NCBI RefSeq assembly: GCF_000001735.4
Contig: NC_003074.8
Location: 10,044,101 to 10,108,100, forward strand
Direction: 5' to 3'
Length of the DNA: 64,000 bases
Source of the DNA: Arabidopsis thaliana
Taxonomy: Eukaryota > Streptophyta > Magnoliopsida > Brassicales > Brassicaceae
Shown here: positions 1 to 12,043 of the stretch, piece after piece
Numbering within the stretch: the first letter of the stretch is position 1
Layout of the letters: each line of letters opens with the position of its first letter
Made by a program: the position numbers and the translations under genes
Notes under the pieces: generated by a model
The model's database searches: none
What the model was told of the DNA's origin: nothing
What the model saw: only the letters and a program-made list of their open reading frames with translations

Positions 1-74
1 CAAGAAACAAAAAAGATTGGTTAGTATTAAACCGGTCGATTTGATTATGAAATTGAGGGTAGAGAGAAACGTAC

Positions 75-240
75 CGATTTGGTCGCCGACTTTGAAAGAT
101 TGATCAGAAGACCAAGAATCAAAATCAACGGATTGTTCCCAGCCTTGGCTCCCGCCGATCACATGTCGTGCTGCTAACGCTGTCTTAACCGAAAGTAAAC
201 CGGAGAAAACCAAGATAACAAGAACTGCTTGCATTTTCAT
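75..240 (-). CDS. AT3G27200: Phytocyanin (blue copper protein family), first exon only
   Basis: Coding exon 1 of a phytocyanin; the gene runs off the left edge. The 55 complete codons give a signal peptide (about residues 1-24, hydrophobic VLVILVFSGLLSV, cleavage near ALA-A) followed by the plastocyanin-like start ARHVIGGSQGW and SWSSDQSFKVGDQI. Family members are secreted or GPI-anchored apoplastic copper proteins; the copper ligands would lie in the missing exon 2. The exon ends in phase 1 at a GT donor (74-73), the conserved intron position of plant phytocyanins, and 1-72 is intron. Two in-frame ATGs lie close together (MKM), and I took the outer one. The locus name is from memory; the family call is strong. 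Confidence 0.9.
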
Positions 241-299
241 TGGTTTAGTGAATTGAACTCGGTTTTGATATATTCAAGTTAAACTTCTGCTAGCTCGTG

Positions 300-307
300 T
301 ATATATA
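300..307 (-). promoter_or_regulatory. TATA box of the phytocyanin gene
   Basis: TATATATA on the minus strand, 60 bases upstream of the start codon. It is the only clear TATA element in this promoter, and its spacing implies a 5' leader of roughly 30 bases. Confidence 0.55.
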
Positions 308-1357
308 GGGGGAATGCATGGACATTAGTTGCGTAAGAGATCTAGGAAGAAGAAAAAAAAGACGAAGCTTGGAGTTGAATGGAAGCTAAGATCTTTAGTG
401 GTTGTAGAATCTTTAAAAATTAGTGTTATGGTTATTTTTGTTAGTTTATGTGTGTTCAAGTAGAATGTATGCATCAGAATTGCCAAATAAGTTAAGAAGA
501 CAAGAAGCATACAACAAGCAAGATTCTTTATTACCTAACTTTCACCTAAAGCTTCTACTTCCTATTTTGTTTTTCTTTAATCCTTCCATTCCATCGAGGC
601 TTTTGAATGGTAACTGCGGAATCGGGGAAAATAAAATAAAACCTAGACAAAAAAATGACAGAGCTTTACAGTTCGGAACCGGTGTTTCCTCTTGAGACCT
701 TTGTTAGTTGCTTCGTTTTGTTTTCTTATCGTGTTATCTCGTATTCGTAGTTCTTTTAGTCGTAGTTTTTCTTGTTTTTCTACTTTCATTGTTTACTCTT
801 TATTTTCTCTCTCAAACTTAAAAACGGTAGAAAATATTTAATATTAATAAATAAATAAAAACGGGCAGAATGGACATAAAAAAAAATTTGTGTGGTTGGA
901 TAAATTTTTGGGAATTCTATAATATACTACATTCTTCAATATTTATAAATTTTATCATGAAATTGTTTCCCTAATACATGATTTAATATGATAAAAGGAA
1001 TAATAAATTGTACAGTATTAAGTATTGAGTTAACTATTGAGAGTTTGAGACCTAAGAATAAAATTCTTTAGTGCACGAATTAATTATCAGCTATTTTAAT
1101 GCTTGATTAAACTATTAAATACATATGTTTAGTGGTGACAAATTTCATAAGCCAAGTCCCAAAATTTATCAAAACACAAGCATCTCATTTTCTTCCTTTT
1201 TACATTATCTCTTCACCTATTGATTCAATCTCTTATCATCAAAGATAATAGAGTGCCCTGTAAAATTCAGCAGAGCTTTTTTACTCTGAGAGCTCTGTAT
1301 CTCTCCCTCTCTTTCTTTCATATACAAAACATTTCCAAATTTCATAATCTCTACATC
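308..1357. other. Spacer: phytocyanin promoter and 3' flank of the next gene
   Basis: About 1 kb without a convincing gene. The left part is promoter of the phytocyanin gene. The right part, from about 1150, is probably the 3' UTR of the At3g27210-like gene, which also reads leftwards. The centre is AT-rich with simple A/T runs. The short open frames here have no family features. Confidence 0.5.
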
Positions 1358-3122
1358 TCATTTCACAGCAACAACTGGAGTTTCAGAACTCATCTTCTTC
1401 CTCCTCTCCATGAAACTTCCACCACATGAAGAGAAACCAGGAAGACAACGATGATGATGCCAGTTAGACTTCTTCTTCTCTTCCTTTTCGATGGCGGTGT
1501 CATTGAATTCGCGTGAGTTAGCACCTGATAGATAAGGAGTGCTTATAGCTGACGATGAACCGCTTTCTTCTCGTTCTTCTCTTATACTGTCTCTGAAAAG
1601 CTCACCAAGCTTCTTCCTCCTTGGAAGTGGCGCTGGAGAAGACGAGCCTCGGGAAGGCTTCTTCTCGTGGAATATAAGGTTGTGGAAACGTGGTGGCCTA
1701 TCTGAGAAGCTGCTCTTAGGAGTGTTTCCGAGTGATGGAGTGAAATCTGAAGTAGAACAATAAAAAGATCAAGATTTTGAATCTTGAAAATAGTACAGAG
1801 TCTACCGCCATTAGAAAGAGAGATCAAAACTTTTACCGCCATTTACGCTGTGGAAATCATCGTCGGAGTCAGATTGTAGCCATGGCTGCGAATCGAAAAA
1901 GGTTTCATCTTTGCTTCCTGTGACAGTGGAAACAAATTAGAATATGCATTGCAAAACATTAGACCAAGAGTGATAGATAAACACACACACAAAACACACA
2001 ATGATATACTAAACCTTTTGATTTAGTCACCATCATTAGATAGAATAGACTCAAAAGGTCCAAAACTGACTAGACCTCGAAAAAACAGAGGAGATTGAAT
2101 CCGAGGAAATGACAAAGCAATGAGTAAAAAGAGATTTAAATTCAATTCTGTAAAGTTCCCGGGTAAAAAATTCGAATTCTTGCCTAAACCCTTCAAATTA
2201 ATACGTGAAAAACAATGGAACCCAGATCAAGAAGACTGATTAGCAACACTTTTTCATATTTTTGTCAGATCTGGGTCACAGTTAAAGTAGACAACTTTTC
2301 AAATCATAATTCACCAAAATAGCTCACTTTTACTTTTTTCTTTCTGCTGTGAGAAAAATCTCTATGATCACGGGAAAGTTTTTGTCTTTTACGGCATAAA
2401 AATCTATTAATGGAAGAAATCAAATTTGATATATGATCTTATCAGATAAGAAAAAAATAACCTATCTACGTTAACAGGAATCAAATCAAATTGATGTAGA
2501 AGAACCATTTATATGGAATAACATTTTTGCCGGTCACCGAATCTCCACATGCCAATATTCATAGACACAAAAAAAAATCAGGAATTGTTTTATGAATATT
2601 TATGCAATAAGAGAGTATGTAAATTAAAAGGGACCAATAATCCAAAAGAGGTGAAACAGTAAAAGAACCCAAATCAAGAATTAAATTCAAAAAAGAGATT
2701 ATTTTTGTTTTGGAATAAATACCGAAACTTTTCTTGGATGAAGAGAAAGACCACCGAGATTTGACCGGAGTGAGATTATTATTCGCCGGAATCGAAGTAC
2801 TCTTCCTTGGCGATTCTGAGAATTCATTGAGAACATACATAATCAATTATAAAACAAAAAGAGTAATATTTTATGAGAATATTTTATAGACTAATCTGAG
2901 AAATATTGAAAGATCATTCAAAACACAGAGATTATGAATGATCTCTCTCGATTATAAGAAGAAGTTGGAAAAAAAATTACCAAAGCTTTTCTTGACAGAA
3001 GGAGACAAGATCGAAACGTTGTCGTTTTTGTTATCGTTCACAGTCATCTGAGATTCTGGAGTTACCATACTATCAGCTCTAATCGGAGAGTTATTAAGCG
3101 ACGACGACGAAGACGAACCCAT
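1358..3122 (-). CDS. AT3G27210: Unknown plant protein, 234 aa, possibly N-myristoylated
   Basis: Four coding exons on the minus strand: 2981-3122, 2723-2815, 1837-1917 and 1358-1746 (705 bases with TGA stop). Every intron is GT-AG and every junction is phase 1. The start MGSSSSSSLNNSP fits an N-myristoylation signal (Gly2, Ser6), suggesting membrane association; that is inference. The protein is Ser-rich and basic, with an acidic patch (WLQSDSDDDFHSV) in exon 3. The C-terminal part has the motif CLPGFSSCGGSFMERRKKMS, which I associate with a plant-only family of unknown function. Exons 1 and 2 both end in KKSFG, so the exons may be related by duplication. I assign no biochemical role. The ATG at 3122-3120 opens the only frame that stays open through all four exons. 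Confidence 0.85.
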
Positions 3123-4814
3123 TCATAGATTAATATAAGTAATCAAAATAAATTTATAAAGAGCAAAACCTTTTTAGAGAAAGAAATTTGATTGAGAAAT
3201 TATGATCAAACGAGATCGATAGCGAGAAAGAGACTAATCTTATTGCTTCTCTTTTGTTTTTTGTTTTTATGTTTCGTCGGAGAAAGAGAAGTAGGTCCCA
3301 CACGTACACGGTGCCCACTCAGTTTTCGTGTTGGAGGAGTGAGACGGTGTCGTATTGGGGCTCTCTCTATCCACGTAGTTATCGTGCGACATATCATGAT
3401 GGGACCAGGTGCGTGACTTTTTTGGTGTCACGTGGCACTAATTATGTAAATATCCTTTAGTTTAGTCTTTAGTGATTACGTATTAAAAGATAACCGAAAA
3501 TTCAAATCAAAACTTGGTAATATCCGGTTCAACCAACCAAATATCCGGTTTTAATTGGATTTTGATCTGAACAAGTTATACCGGGTAAACGATATTGGAA
3601 ACTTTTTTTTTGGTCCAAATAATTGGAAACTATTATTCAAACTATAATGCGAAATCCCGTATCCAAATAGTTGTATTACTATATAAACTTCCACAAATTT
3701 AGAAAAATATCAAATATTTCGGATTGTTACAGAATAATTATAAAGTATAATGGATATGAGAATTTAGATCTGATCAGGAAAGGTCTAAGTAGTTAATATG
3801 TTATTATCAGTATTCAATAATTCATACGTATTTTCTTTAATGCGATTCGTATCGTAACTTTGACCGTCATGTTTTTTAGTTTTTGGTAAAATATATACTA
3901 CAATTATTGACCGTTATATTCTATCGAGGTCGTAACCACTATAACAAATTAAAGAAAGTGATGTATATGAAAGGATATCGAAATCAATCTTGAGGTTTAA
4001 GAAAATTTTGTTGCCACAAAATCTCAATGTTTAGTGGGCTGATTCGAAAGAACTAAATAAAATCATCCCAAATCATTAATTTAATTTGTTTTCTATGAGT
4101 CTAATAACAGATAACACCACCGAGAAATAGATTTTTGTTTGCATGTGTAATGAATACTTATGAAATATCTTTGCTTGCTTAAGAATTTATCATATAGTTA
4201 TCGTATAAGTGTATATTAAGATAATGTTTGATCCTGAATGCGTATAGTGACATGTTATGATTTTTTTATTTTTATTTTTATATCAGTTTTCAATTTTTCT
4301 ATCTTTCAAATGAAATAAAGATTGGTATATGATTAGGTGACTGAAATTGAGCTACTCTTTGACTATTCACAGCTTATACTTCGAAACGTTAATCACAACT
4401 ACTAATTAAAACTTTTAGTCTCCAAAAGGCATATGCCTCTTTAGAATATCTATTGGATAGCCATAAAAGCGGGCTCCATATGATTTAGATATTTTACTCC
4501 ATATGATTAAGTCATTTGTGAATTCCATTGGTTAGTTGATGTTAGATATGCCAATACTATGTAATAAAAAATGAAGTTTAAAATCTCGTATCAACTTCAT
4601 TGTAATTTCAAACTTATGAAGTTAAAAAATATTTGATGGTCGGGTATAATTTTTGGTAATTGTCAATATACATATTTATTAGGAATATAACCTAACTTAA
4701 CACAAAAACTAGTTTAATAATTAAGGATTGCCACATCCTTTATATAATATTCAAAGATCTTAATTTCAAGCAATGTGGGACATTCTAATAAAATTGATTT
4801 TTTTTTTCAATGTA
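3123..4814. other. AT-rich spacer
   Basis: No supported gene. The first 400 bases are the 5' leader and promoter of the At3g27210-like gene, with CACGTGG at about 3429. AACCGG-type repeats occur around 3520-3560. The rest is AT-rich and featureless. Confidence 0.5.
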
Positions 4815-5451
4815 CTAGGTGATCATCCGCGCTACGCCGCGGTTTTTTCGAATTTTTTCGTATTGTTTAATTTAAATATAATTTTTATTTATCTAATTAT
4901 TCACTTATACAATAAGCAATTACTTTTAGTTTTAAAAATATTTTTTCTAACAACATTATCAACAATGCATCATACACATAATTCATAAACAACGTTTGTA
5001 TTAAACCAACTTAACAGAGAGTAGTTTTGGATTCTAAAACCCTAAGAATTTGATGATGGAGCTCCTTACGTATTCTTCACCCTCAATGATTTATTGTATA
5101 AATATCAATTTAAATGAATATAAATATCAATTTAAGAGAATAACTTACTCAAATCATTAAGTAATCCACGACTATTATATATTCATAGTTACTTTGAGTT
5201 TGGATTACAAAATAAAATTTTCGAGTATGAGAAAACTATTAAAATAGTTTTATTGAAAAATCATATAATATTAAAATAAATTTAGTAATACTATAATTAA
5301 ATATATAAAATTAAATAATAAATATATCATTAATCTATAAATTAGAAGTTGAAAAGCTTATATTAATTACTTAATAGACACATGACAAATGCTAAAGTGA
5401 TAATGTGTCAATCATTTTGGAGAGAGTTGGCCAACTTTCATATATATATAA
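4815..5451 (-). mobile_element. Short non-autonomous Helitron
   Basis: Read on the minus strand, the 3' end shows the Helitron signature: a GC-rich hairpin (CCGCGGCGTAGCGCGG, 4825-4840) followed after about 6 bases by CTAG (4815-4818), with host T next to it. The 5' end is a TATATATATATGAAAGTTGG segment near 5431-5451 that is shared with the Helitron at 21837-23030, together with a conserved TGACACATTATCAC stretch (about 5395-5412). The expected 5' TC appears as TT, so this boundary is less sure. There is no coding capacity for Rep/helicase, so it would depend on another element to move. Confidence 0.65.
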
Positions 5452-7641
5452 TTTACACATTGATTTCAGTTTAAGAGAACCATCAAAGTGTATTGGAGTT
5501 TGTATTGTCACTGGATGCCAAATTTTGTTCCAAATTTTCAAGTTTAGAACATAAAATAATAATTCCCGACGATTGACAATACATAGATTGATTGATACAT
5601 ATGCCATCTGTTTTGTTCTGCCGACTCTTGCGTTAAGCAAACTTGTAATTATTGATTTTTATATTGATAAAGCATGTATGAAGCTAGTAATGAATCCAGT
5701 AATATAGTCATCAGATTTCTCTTTCCGTGACCACTAACACAATTAAGTGATAATGAGTAATTGACGCATTATATAATAGTCTTTTCAGGATTGGTCATCT
5801 TTATGGAATTCTCAACTTTCTATTACACACGAACACTAAACACCTAATTTTCTAAGGTTTGTATTTTCTTTAATTGTATTTCCTTTTTGGGATAATTTTT
5901 TTTTCTTTATTTATTTGGTGACAAGTTTGTACTTATTGGGAAAATATCTCAAGAAGGATATGCCATTGAAATGTTGTAACAATATTATCTAGAATACTAA
6001 CTGTCTAATATTATTGTGATAGTTTTTTCTTTTTGTTTAGTAGTATAATTATTTATGATATAGTTAGATGGATCAATTATGGGATTGGCACAATTAAGTC
6101 TATACCTTTGTGAAAACAGGCATATCTCATATGCCTTGTAGATTTAGGTACTTCTATTCAGTTGTAAAGACTGTTTAATCCTCTTTTTTAGAAAAGCTAC
6201 AATACAATCATTCAAACCAGTTAACCATATCAGATAAATCCATGTATCACCCACACAAACAAATGGAAATCCAAACCTCATAATTCGAAACACACAGAAA
6301 CCAATAAAGAAGAACACTCGTAATACCTATTATTCAATGAACACCTTAAACATTCATCTCTTTGTCTCTTTGAATCTATCAGTTTTTCTTCCCCCAAAAT
6401 CCAGCCATAAAAGTTCCATGTATCCGATTTCCAAACTCCAATTTAAGATTAGAAAAAATTGCAGATTGAAGGCCTAATCGACCAGCCTTTGAAAATCCTC
6501 TTTCAAGATCTAATGTTACTAACCTCATGTGAAGCTTCGTCAACAATAACAATTAAATTTGATTTAGAATGAATTGATTTAAAGCCTATCTAAAATTAGA
6601 ATCCGTGGGTTCCCTAATCATTATCTCCATAGGGTTTAGATTTCCTTGCATGAACAATCTTTTAATTAAATCTATCGGATTCATCGAAGGAGGTTGGTGA
6701 AGAAAATGTTGTGTGCGTTGTTGGAGGCGAAGAAACGATCTGATTTCGATGGAGTGTTTTGTTGTTGGTCGGAAAAATCACTGTGATGATTTTGATGGAG
6801 TGTTGATGACAGTGAGAAGTAGAAGGTTGTTGCCCAGAAAAATCAATCGCACGATGGAGAAGACGAAATGGATTTTCATTAATAGAATTGAGGACAGTAT
6901 TGTCATTTCACAAATCTAAATGTTCCTAAGCTTATAAACCCAAATGAATTATGTCTCTTTTCTAGTTTATGGGCCAAAATGTACCTATATTTATAAAAAC
7001 CCCATAGTTAGATAATATGATACAAAGTCTAGAAAAAAAAATCAAAATCTAATAACAATAACAAATGGAATCTTTAGAGAATACAATGATGGCATGGGTT
7101 ATGTGTTTTTCGGTTCAATAGTCCAAGACAATACACAATGATCCAAAGAATGGACTCAAAAAACAAGAAAAAAGAAGAAGAGAAATAGTAAAAGTGGAAG
7201 TTGTGTGATATGTGATGTGTGATACCGCTTGTAATGGTTCGCAAAACAATTTGTTATAGTCATCGAGGTATCTAATTTTGTTTGGCTAAACAAAGCTGTT
7301 TTAGATTGTGCCCGATTTTCATTCTTTATGTACAACAACTACCTTAGTTTGACTAAGATAACAACAACCCTAACACATGTTTGGGCTCATCTCCACTTAT
7401 GGCTCAGTGACTAACTAATACCAAAACGCAATTCATAAGTGGCCTTAACTCCAATAGCTTTCTTGAGTGTGACAAATAAACACAACTCTTCGTTGACTTC
7501 TCACTCTTCTTCCTTCAATCACGAGCCTTTGCTTCTTGTTCTCATTGAAGATTTCTCTTTGAAGAACTAATCAAAAGTTCAGATTCAACAGTTTGTCTAA
7601 AAAAAAATGATTTTTCTATATTAAAAAGTACACACTAAGAC
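5452..7641. other. Spacer with unclassified repeat-like DNA
   Basis: No supported gene. 6690-6940 is less AT-rich, with purine-rich codon-like sequence, and is followed by TATAAACCCAA and GGGCCAAAATG. It resembles degenerate transposon DNA, but I cannot name the family. 7400-7641 is the 3' flank of the Kelch gene. Confidence 0.4.
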
Positions 7642-9494
7642 TCAAAACTTCAACTTGGTTCTCCACATTTCTCCAATAACTTTCCCAGGCTGTGGATTAT
7701 CTGGTCCTCTATCCCTCTGTCCCGACGTGAAGTACAAATAACCGTTCCAGAATCCGGCCATCGCTGTTTTGACACGGTATGGTAACCGTCCAATCACAGA
7801 CCAAGTCTGCAAAATATTTCATATTCAGTTTAAGAAACAAAAGAACAGAACTATGATTGAGATGATGCTGATATCATAGTAATACTGACCAACGTATCTA
7901 ACTGAAACCGGAATATCTCTCCAACAAGAACAAGCCTTTTCGTCACTGGATGCCAATCTGTGGTACCACCAACGATAACAATTGAGTTATTGACAATGAT
8001 CCACGCAGATTCAATGTGGGAATTGTTTTTTGGCATTGGTGGCAACATTTTCCACTTCATCTCCTCGTCCATCATGTACACCTCACCATTAAAGATCTGA
8101 AATGCGACCAAACATTAGAAACTAGAGGCGTTTTTTTTTTTTTTTCAGTTTTGACTAAAGAGGAAGGTAAACCTCGCGTCTACGTGAGCACTTGAAGATG
8201 GGTGAGTTAGGTTTGGCCATGAAGTCACCTTCTTGGCCACCGATTACAAGTAGTTTATCGTTAGCAACTACACAAGCCCTACACACCGTAAAACCGCAAT
8301 GTTAGCACCCTAAGGGACTCAAAACAAAAGGCAAAACAGGCAGTGACTAAAGACAATATAAAACCTGTGTGGTCCACCTCGAGGAATAGGGACCTCTTCC
8401 CGCCATTCGTCGAGTGCTTTGCCATCTTTTACAGCTATGCTCCAATGGTCAAAAGCAACGGCATTGCGATTCTCTTTGCTTCCACCCATCACATGAAGCC
8501 TCCCTCTCCATATCTGAGTCGCAGGAGCATACCTGAGTCCAACAAAACAGAGCTCGGCAATCGCAGTCCACTATACTTTAACATGATATATCTTCTGACT
8601 TAAAGTCTTTACCTTGGAGCTGGTAGTGAAGGAAATTCGAGCCAAGTCTTTGTGAATGAGTCTAAAACAAAGGAACGAGAAGTAGGTCCTCTACATTGTG
8701 GACCAAGCTGCCCTGAAACCACATATACATACCGTCCATCCGTCACAATCCCGAGGTGCGAATTCGCCATTTCTTTAGGAGTGTGGAATCTGTCACACCA
8801 CTTATTGTCTGTGAAATTGAACACATCCACATGAGAATGAACCTGAGGCAAAATAATCAAGTGATCATTAACACCATTTTTAAAACTAATCAAGTGATGA
8901 TCATTCTCAAGTTCCTTACATAGTCGAGACTGCCGTAACCGGAGAAGACATACAAAAGGTTATTGATTTGAACTGAGTATCCATCAAGACGAGGAACTGG
9001 AGCTGATTCCATTTCCTCCCATTTTAACTCCGGCGCCGGTATATCGGCAAATATTGCCGATAAGAATCGGACATGATCTTTTGTATCATTCGATTGTTTG
9101 CTTCTCTGCAAGCAAACACAAAATGGTGAAACTTAGAATGAAATTCACAAATAGCTAAAACCCTAAAAGCACAATCAATTGAAACGTAGAAAGGAAGATA
9201 AAGCAAAAAGTAAGAATAGCTGATAAACCCTACAAACTAAGAATATGATCAATTGAAAAGATTAGGCAAAGGGACCTTTTGAACAATTTTGGAATCGATG
9301 ATCGGAATCTGTATCTCCGGCCGGTTAACGGGAACCCAGATTGAAAAAACAGCGGATACTGAGGGAATTGAAGAAGAGAGACAAAGAAAAGCTGCGATGA
9401 ATCCAATCCCAAGAACACTGGTGAAGTACAACACAAGCATCAATCTCCTTGAAGATTGGTGATGATGATGATGATGATCAGGTTTATTCGCCAT
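7642..9494 (-). CDS. AT3G27220: Kelch-repeat (galactose-oxidase-like propeller) membrane protein, 426 aa
   Basis: Seven coding exons, minus strand: 9276-9494, 8920-9105, 8613-8842, 8365-8532, 8173-8278, 7890-8096 and 7642-7806 (1281 bases, TGA). All introns are GT-AG. The N-terminus has a run of six His (7-12), then a single membrane-spanning helix (about 18-40, LMLVLYFTSVLGIGFIAAFL), consistent with a type II membrane protein. The remainder is a Kelch beta-propeller with repeats such as LDGYSVQINNLLYVFSGYG, GRYVYVVSGQLGP, GRLHVMGGS, DKLLVIGGQEGD and NSIVIVGGTTD, ending in GYLYFTSGQRDRGPDNPQPG. Kelch propellers usually bind proteins; no catalytic copper site is evident, so an oxidase role is unlikely. 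It faces the methyltransferase-like gene across a short shared promoter. Confidence 0.93.
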
Positions 9495-9738
9495 TTGTGT
9501 TTATGCAGAGCTATTGAAAGAGACATCTCATTCATATAGACCGCAACGAGAAACAGTGATGATTTGATTTCACGTCGCTGAAGAATCTCTCATTACCGAA
9601 AAAATATGTGCGCCGGTGGTTTTTCCCCAACCAGAAATCACGCCGGTGGTTTCCAATTTTGTATTATTATTTTTTTTTTTGGTAATTTCCCCTAATTTGA
9701 ACCTTCTTAACGAGACAAAAGGTTTGTTTGTAATTATA

Positions 9739-9783
9739 TGGGCTTGATTAAAAACTAAGCCCAATTAAAAATAAAAAAGCCCA
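9739..9783. promoter_or_regulatory. Site II motif cluster in a divergent promoter
   Basis: Three TGGGCT/AGCCCA motifs (9739-9744, 9758-9763, 9778-9783) lie between the divergently transcribed Kelch (-) and methyltransferase-like (+) genes. Site II elements (TGGGCC/T) are TCP-binding motifs common in plant growth and housekeeping promoters. Their role here is inferred. Confidence 0.5.
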
Positions 9784-10123
9784 TGAAAAATAGAATCATA
9801 TAGTCACTCACGTGTTGACTCTCGAGTCATGTCGGCGATTTCTTTCACTCTCCAGTAAACTTCACCAAGTCTCTTCTGCTGAAATCACGGTAATGCAATT
9901 CTCATGAACCTTGATTTTGTTTCTGTTCTTCGCAATTTCTATTGTTGAATCTTTCTGCTAGATCTGAATGATTCTTCAAATCGAAGTACTCTTAGTTTTT
10001 TTTTGTTAAATCAAGCTGGAATCTGAAATTTCTTGCAGATCCAATGAAGAAGATCCAAGTTATATAGTGAGACCTCAAACCTTAGCTTGAGCTCTGCTTC
10101 TTCTCTCTTTCACTGCATTGAAG

Positions 10124-11356
10124 ATGGGATCTGTATCTTTAAAGATCGGCGATGGAACAGCCAGATTCCGACGAACATCAATTTGTTCATCCGCCGTGAA
10201 CCTCCTCATGCTCTTCTCCGTCGTCACCACAAATCTCTTCGCCTTATACGCGTTCTCCTCTCATTCCCAAGCAAACTCGCCACTTCTCCACAGCTCCAAC
10301 AATATCTCACTCGTTTCTCAACATCTCTCTTTGATTCTCCGAGAAATCGATTCGTCTCAACGCAAGCTTGCTCAGATGGAGAAACAGATGCTTGGTTACG
10401 AATCTATTGATATCTCTCGACCTAACATTGTTCCTGAGCTCAAATTGTTCCTCCAGCGTCATCAGCTTCCTTTAGGGAAAGATTCGCGTACCGGGATCAC
10501 TGAAATGGTGTCTTCCGTTGGACATTCTTGTGGGAAATCTACGGATTTGCTTTCTCAGTATATGTCATATAAGGTGTTTGATAGATGTCCTGATGATTGG
10601 AGTCTTGGCCAGAAGTTGATTCTTCGTGCTTGTGAGCCGTTGCCGCGGAGACGGTGTTTGGCGAAAACGGTGCAGAAGCAAGATTTGAGTAAGTCTCCTG
10701 ATTCGTTATGGAGATCTGTTAGTAACAAGAGTGTTAATTGGAGTGGACTTGGTTGCAAGAGTTTTGATTGCTTGAAAGGTAAGAAACTTAGCAAGGAATG
10801 TGTTGGTTGTTTCGATTTAGGGGTTGAGAAAGATAGGTTTGTGAAGGTTAAGGGGAAGAATGATTTCTTGATTGATGATGTGTTGGGTTTAGGAAGTGGG
10901 AAAATTCGAATCGGGTTCGATATTAGCGGTGGATCAGGGACTTTCGCAGCGAGAATGGCTGAGAAGAACGTGACTGTAATCACTAACACTTTGAATAATG
11001 GTGCTCCGTTTAGTGAGTTTATAGCTGCGAGAGGGCTCTTTCCGTTGTTCTTGAGCTTAGACCATAGATTTCCTTTTCTTGACAATGTGTTTGATCTTAT
11101 TCATGCTTCTAGCGGATTAGATGTTGAGGGTAAAGCGGAGAAGCTAGAGTTCTTGATGTTCGATCTTGATCGGGTTTTGAAACCCCGTGGATTGTTCTGG
11201 TTGGATAACTTCTATTGTGCTAATGATGAGAAGAAGAAAGAACTTACACGTATGATTGAGAGGTTTGGGTATAAGAAGCTTAAATGGGTTATTGGAGAGA
11301 AGGCTGATGCACAAGTTTATCTCTCAGCTGTTCTGCAAAAGCCAGTGAGAGCTTGA
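10124..11356 (+). CDS. AT3G27230: SAM-dependent methyltransferase-like membrane protein, 410 aa
   Basis: Single-exon gene, ATG at 10124, TGA stop at 11354-11356. The N-terminus is short and basic, followed by a membrane anchor (about residues 23-45, AVNLLMLFSVVTTNLFALYA), a coiled-coil-like stretch, a Cys-containing middle domain (CPDDWSLGQKLILRACEPLP), and a C-terminal Rossmann-type methyltransferase fold. The SAM-binding motif I is IGFDISGGSGTFAARM (about 262-277), then FDLIHASSGLD and VLKPRGLFWLDNF as later motifs. The topology suggests a Golgi or ER protein with a lumenal domain, like related plant Golgi proteins; this is inference. Substrate is unknown, and some relatives may not be active enzymes. 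The leader (about 9890-10123) probably contains an intron. Confidence 0.9.
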   Translation: MGSVSLKIGDGTARFRRTSICSSAVNLLMLFSVVTTNLFALYAFSSHSQANSPLLHSSNNISLVSQHLSLILREIDSSQRKLAQMEKQMLGYESIDISRPNIVPELKLFLQRHQLPLGKDSRTGITEMVSSVGHSCGKSTDLLSQYMSYKVFDRCPDDWSLGQKLILRACEPLPRRRCLAKTVQKQDLSKSPDSLWRSVSNKSVNWSGLGCKSFDCLKGKKLSKECVGCFDLGVEKDRFVKVKGKNDFLIDDVLGLGSGKIRIGFDISGGSGTFAARMAEKNVTVITNTLNNGAPFSEFIAARGLFPLFLSLDHRFPFLDNVFDLIHASSGLDVEGKAEKLEFLMFDLDRVLKPRGLFWLDNFYCANDEKKKELTRMIERFGYKKLKWVIGEKADAQVYLSAVLQKPVRA

Positions 11357-12043
11357 TCGGGAATGCAAAAGGAAGTTCGTAATGGTAAGACCGACCATAA
11401 GAGTAAAACTCTCTATTTATAGTTACATTTGATCATAGGTTATAAATTTGGAGGTCATTAGGTGATATTTATTCCAGAGAAGAAGAATAAGCAATTATAT
11501 ATTTACCAGGGCAATTGGAGAAAATCATTTGTAAAAGTTTTTCAGTATAATGTGTTGAAATTTTGTCGATTATTATTACTACTTTTCTGTTATAATATCC
11601 ATATATACCATACAAATAAAAATGAGTACCATTAATTGTGTTTTTGTTATACCTGAAATAAATTCTCCTCATGCAACCAAAGCCAGATGCAAGAAATGCC
11701 GAAAATAGACAACAAAATCAGAGTACAAAGTTATTTTTTATTGAGACAAGAGGAAAAACATAACAAATGATATAATCTCAAAATCATGTGTGATTATTAT
11801 GAGGCGAAAAAAACAAGTTTTCGTGATTATCCTCATAAAACTCTCTAGTAATAATCGAAGGAAAAAGAAGAACGATGAGGTCTTTTCACCTTCAGGTGAG
11901 AACTGGTCTCATCAAAGATTTTTATGACACATAAAAATGATGATACGTTATTACCCAGAGAAAGGCTCTTCTCTATTTAACATCCTTTGTTGAAAATACG
12001 ACTGTGTGTGGCCAGGCCAATGCAAAAGCTTTTCAGCGGCGCT
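11357..12043. other. Convergent 3' flanks
   Basis: Spacer between two convergent genes: the 3' UTR of the methyltransferase-like gene on the left and that of cytochrome c1 on the right. It is AT-rich and no gene is seen. Confidence 0.6.

Noticed and set aside
10555..11085. 176-codon minus-strand open frame
   Set aside because: Antisense shadow of the methyltransferase-like gene, which has clear domains on the plus strand.
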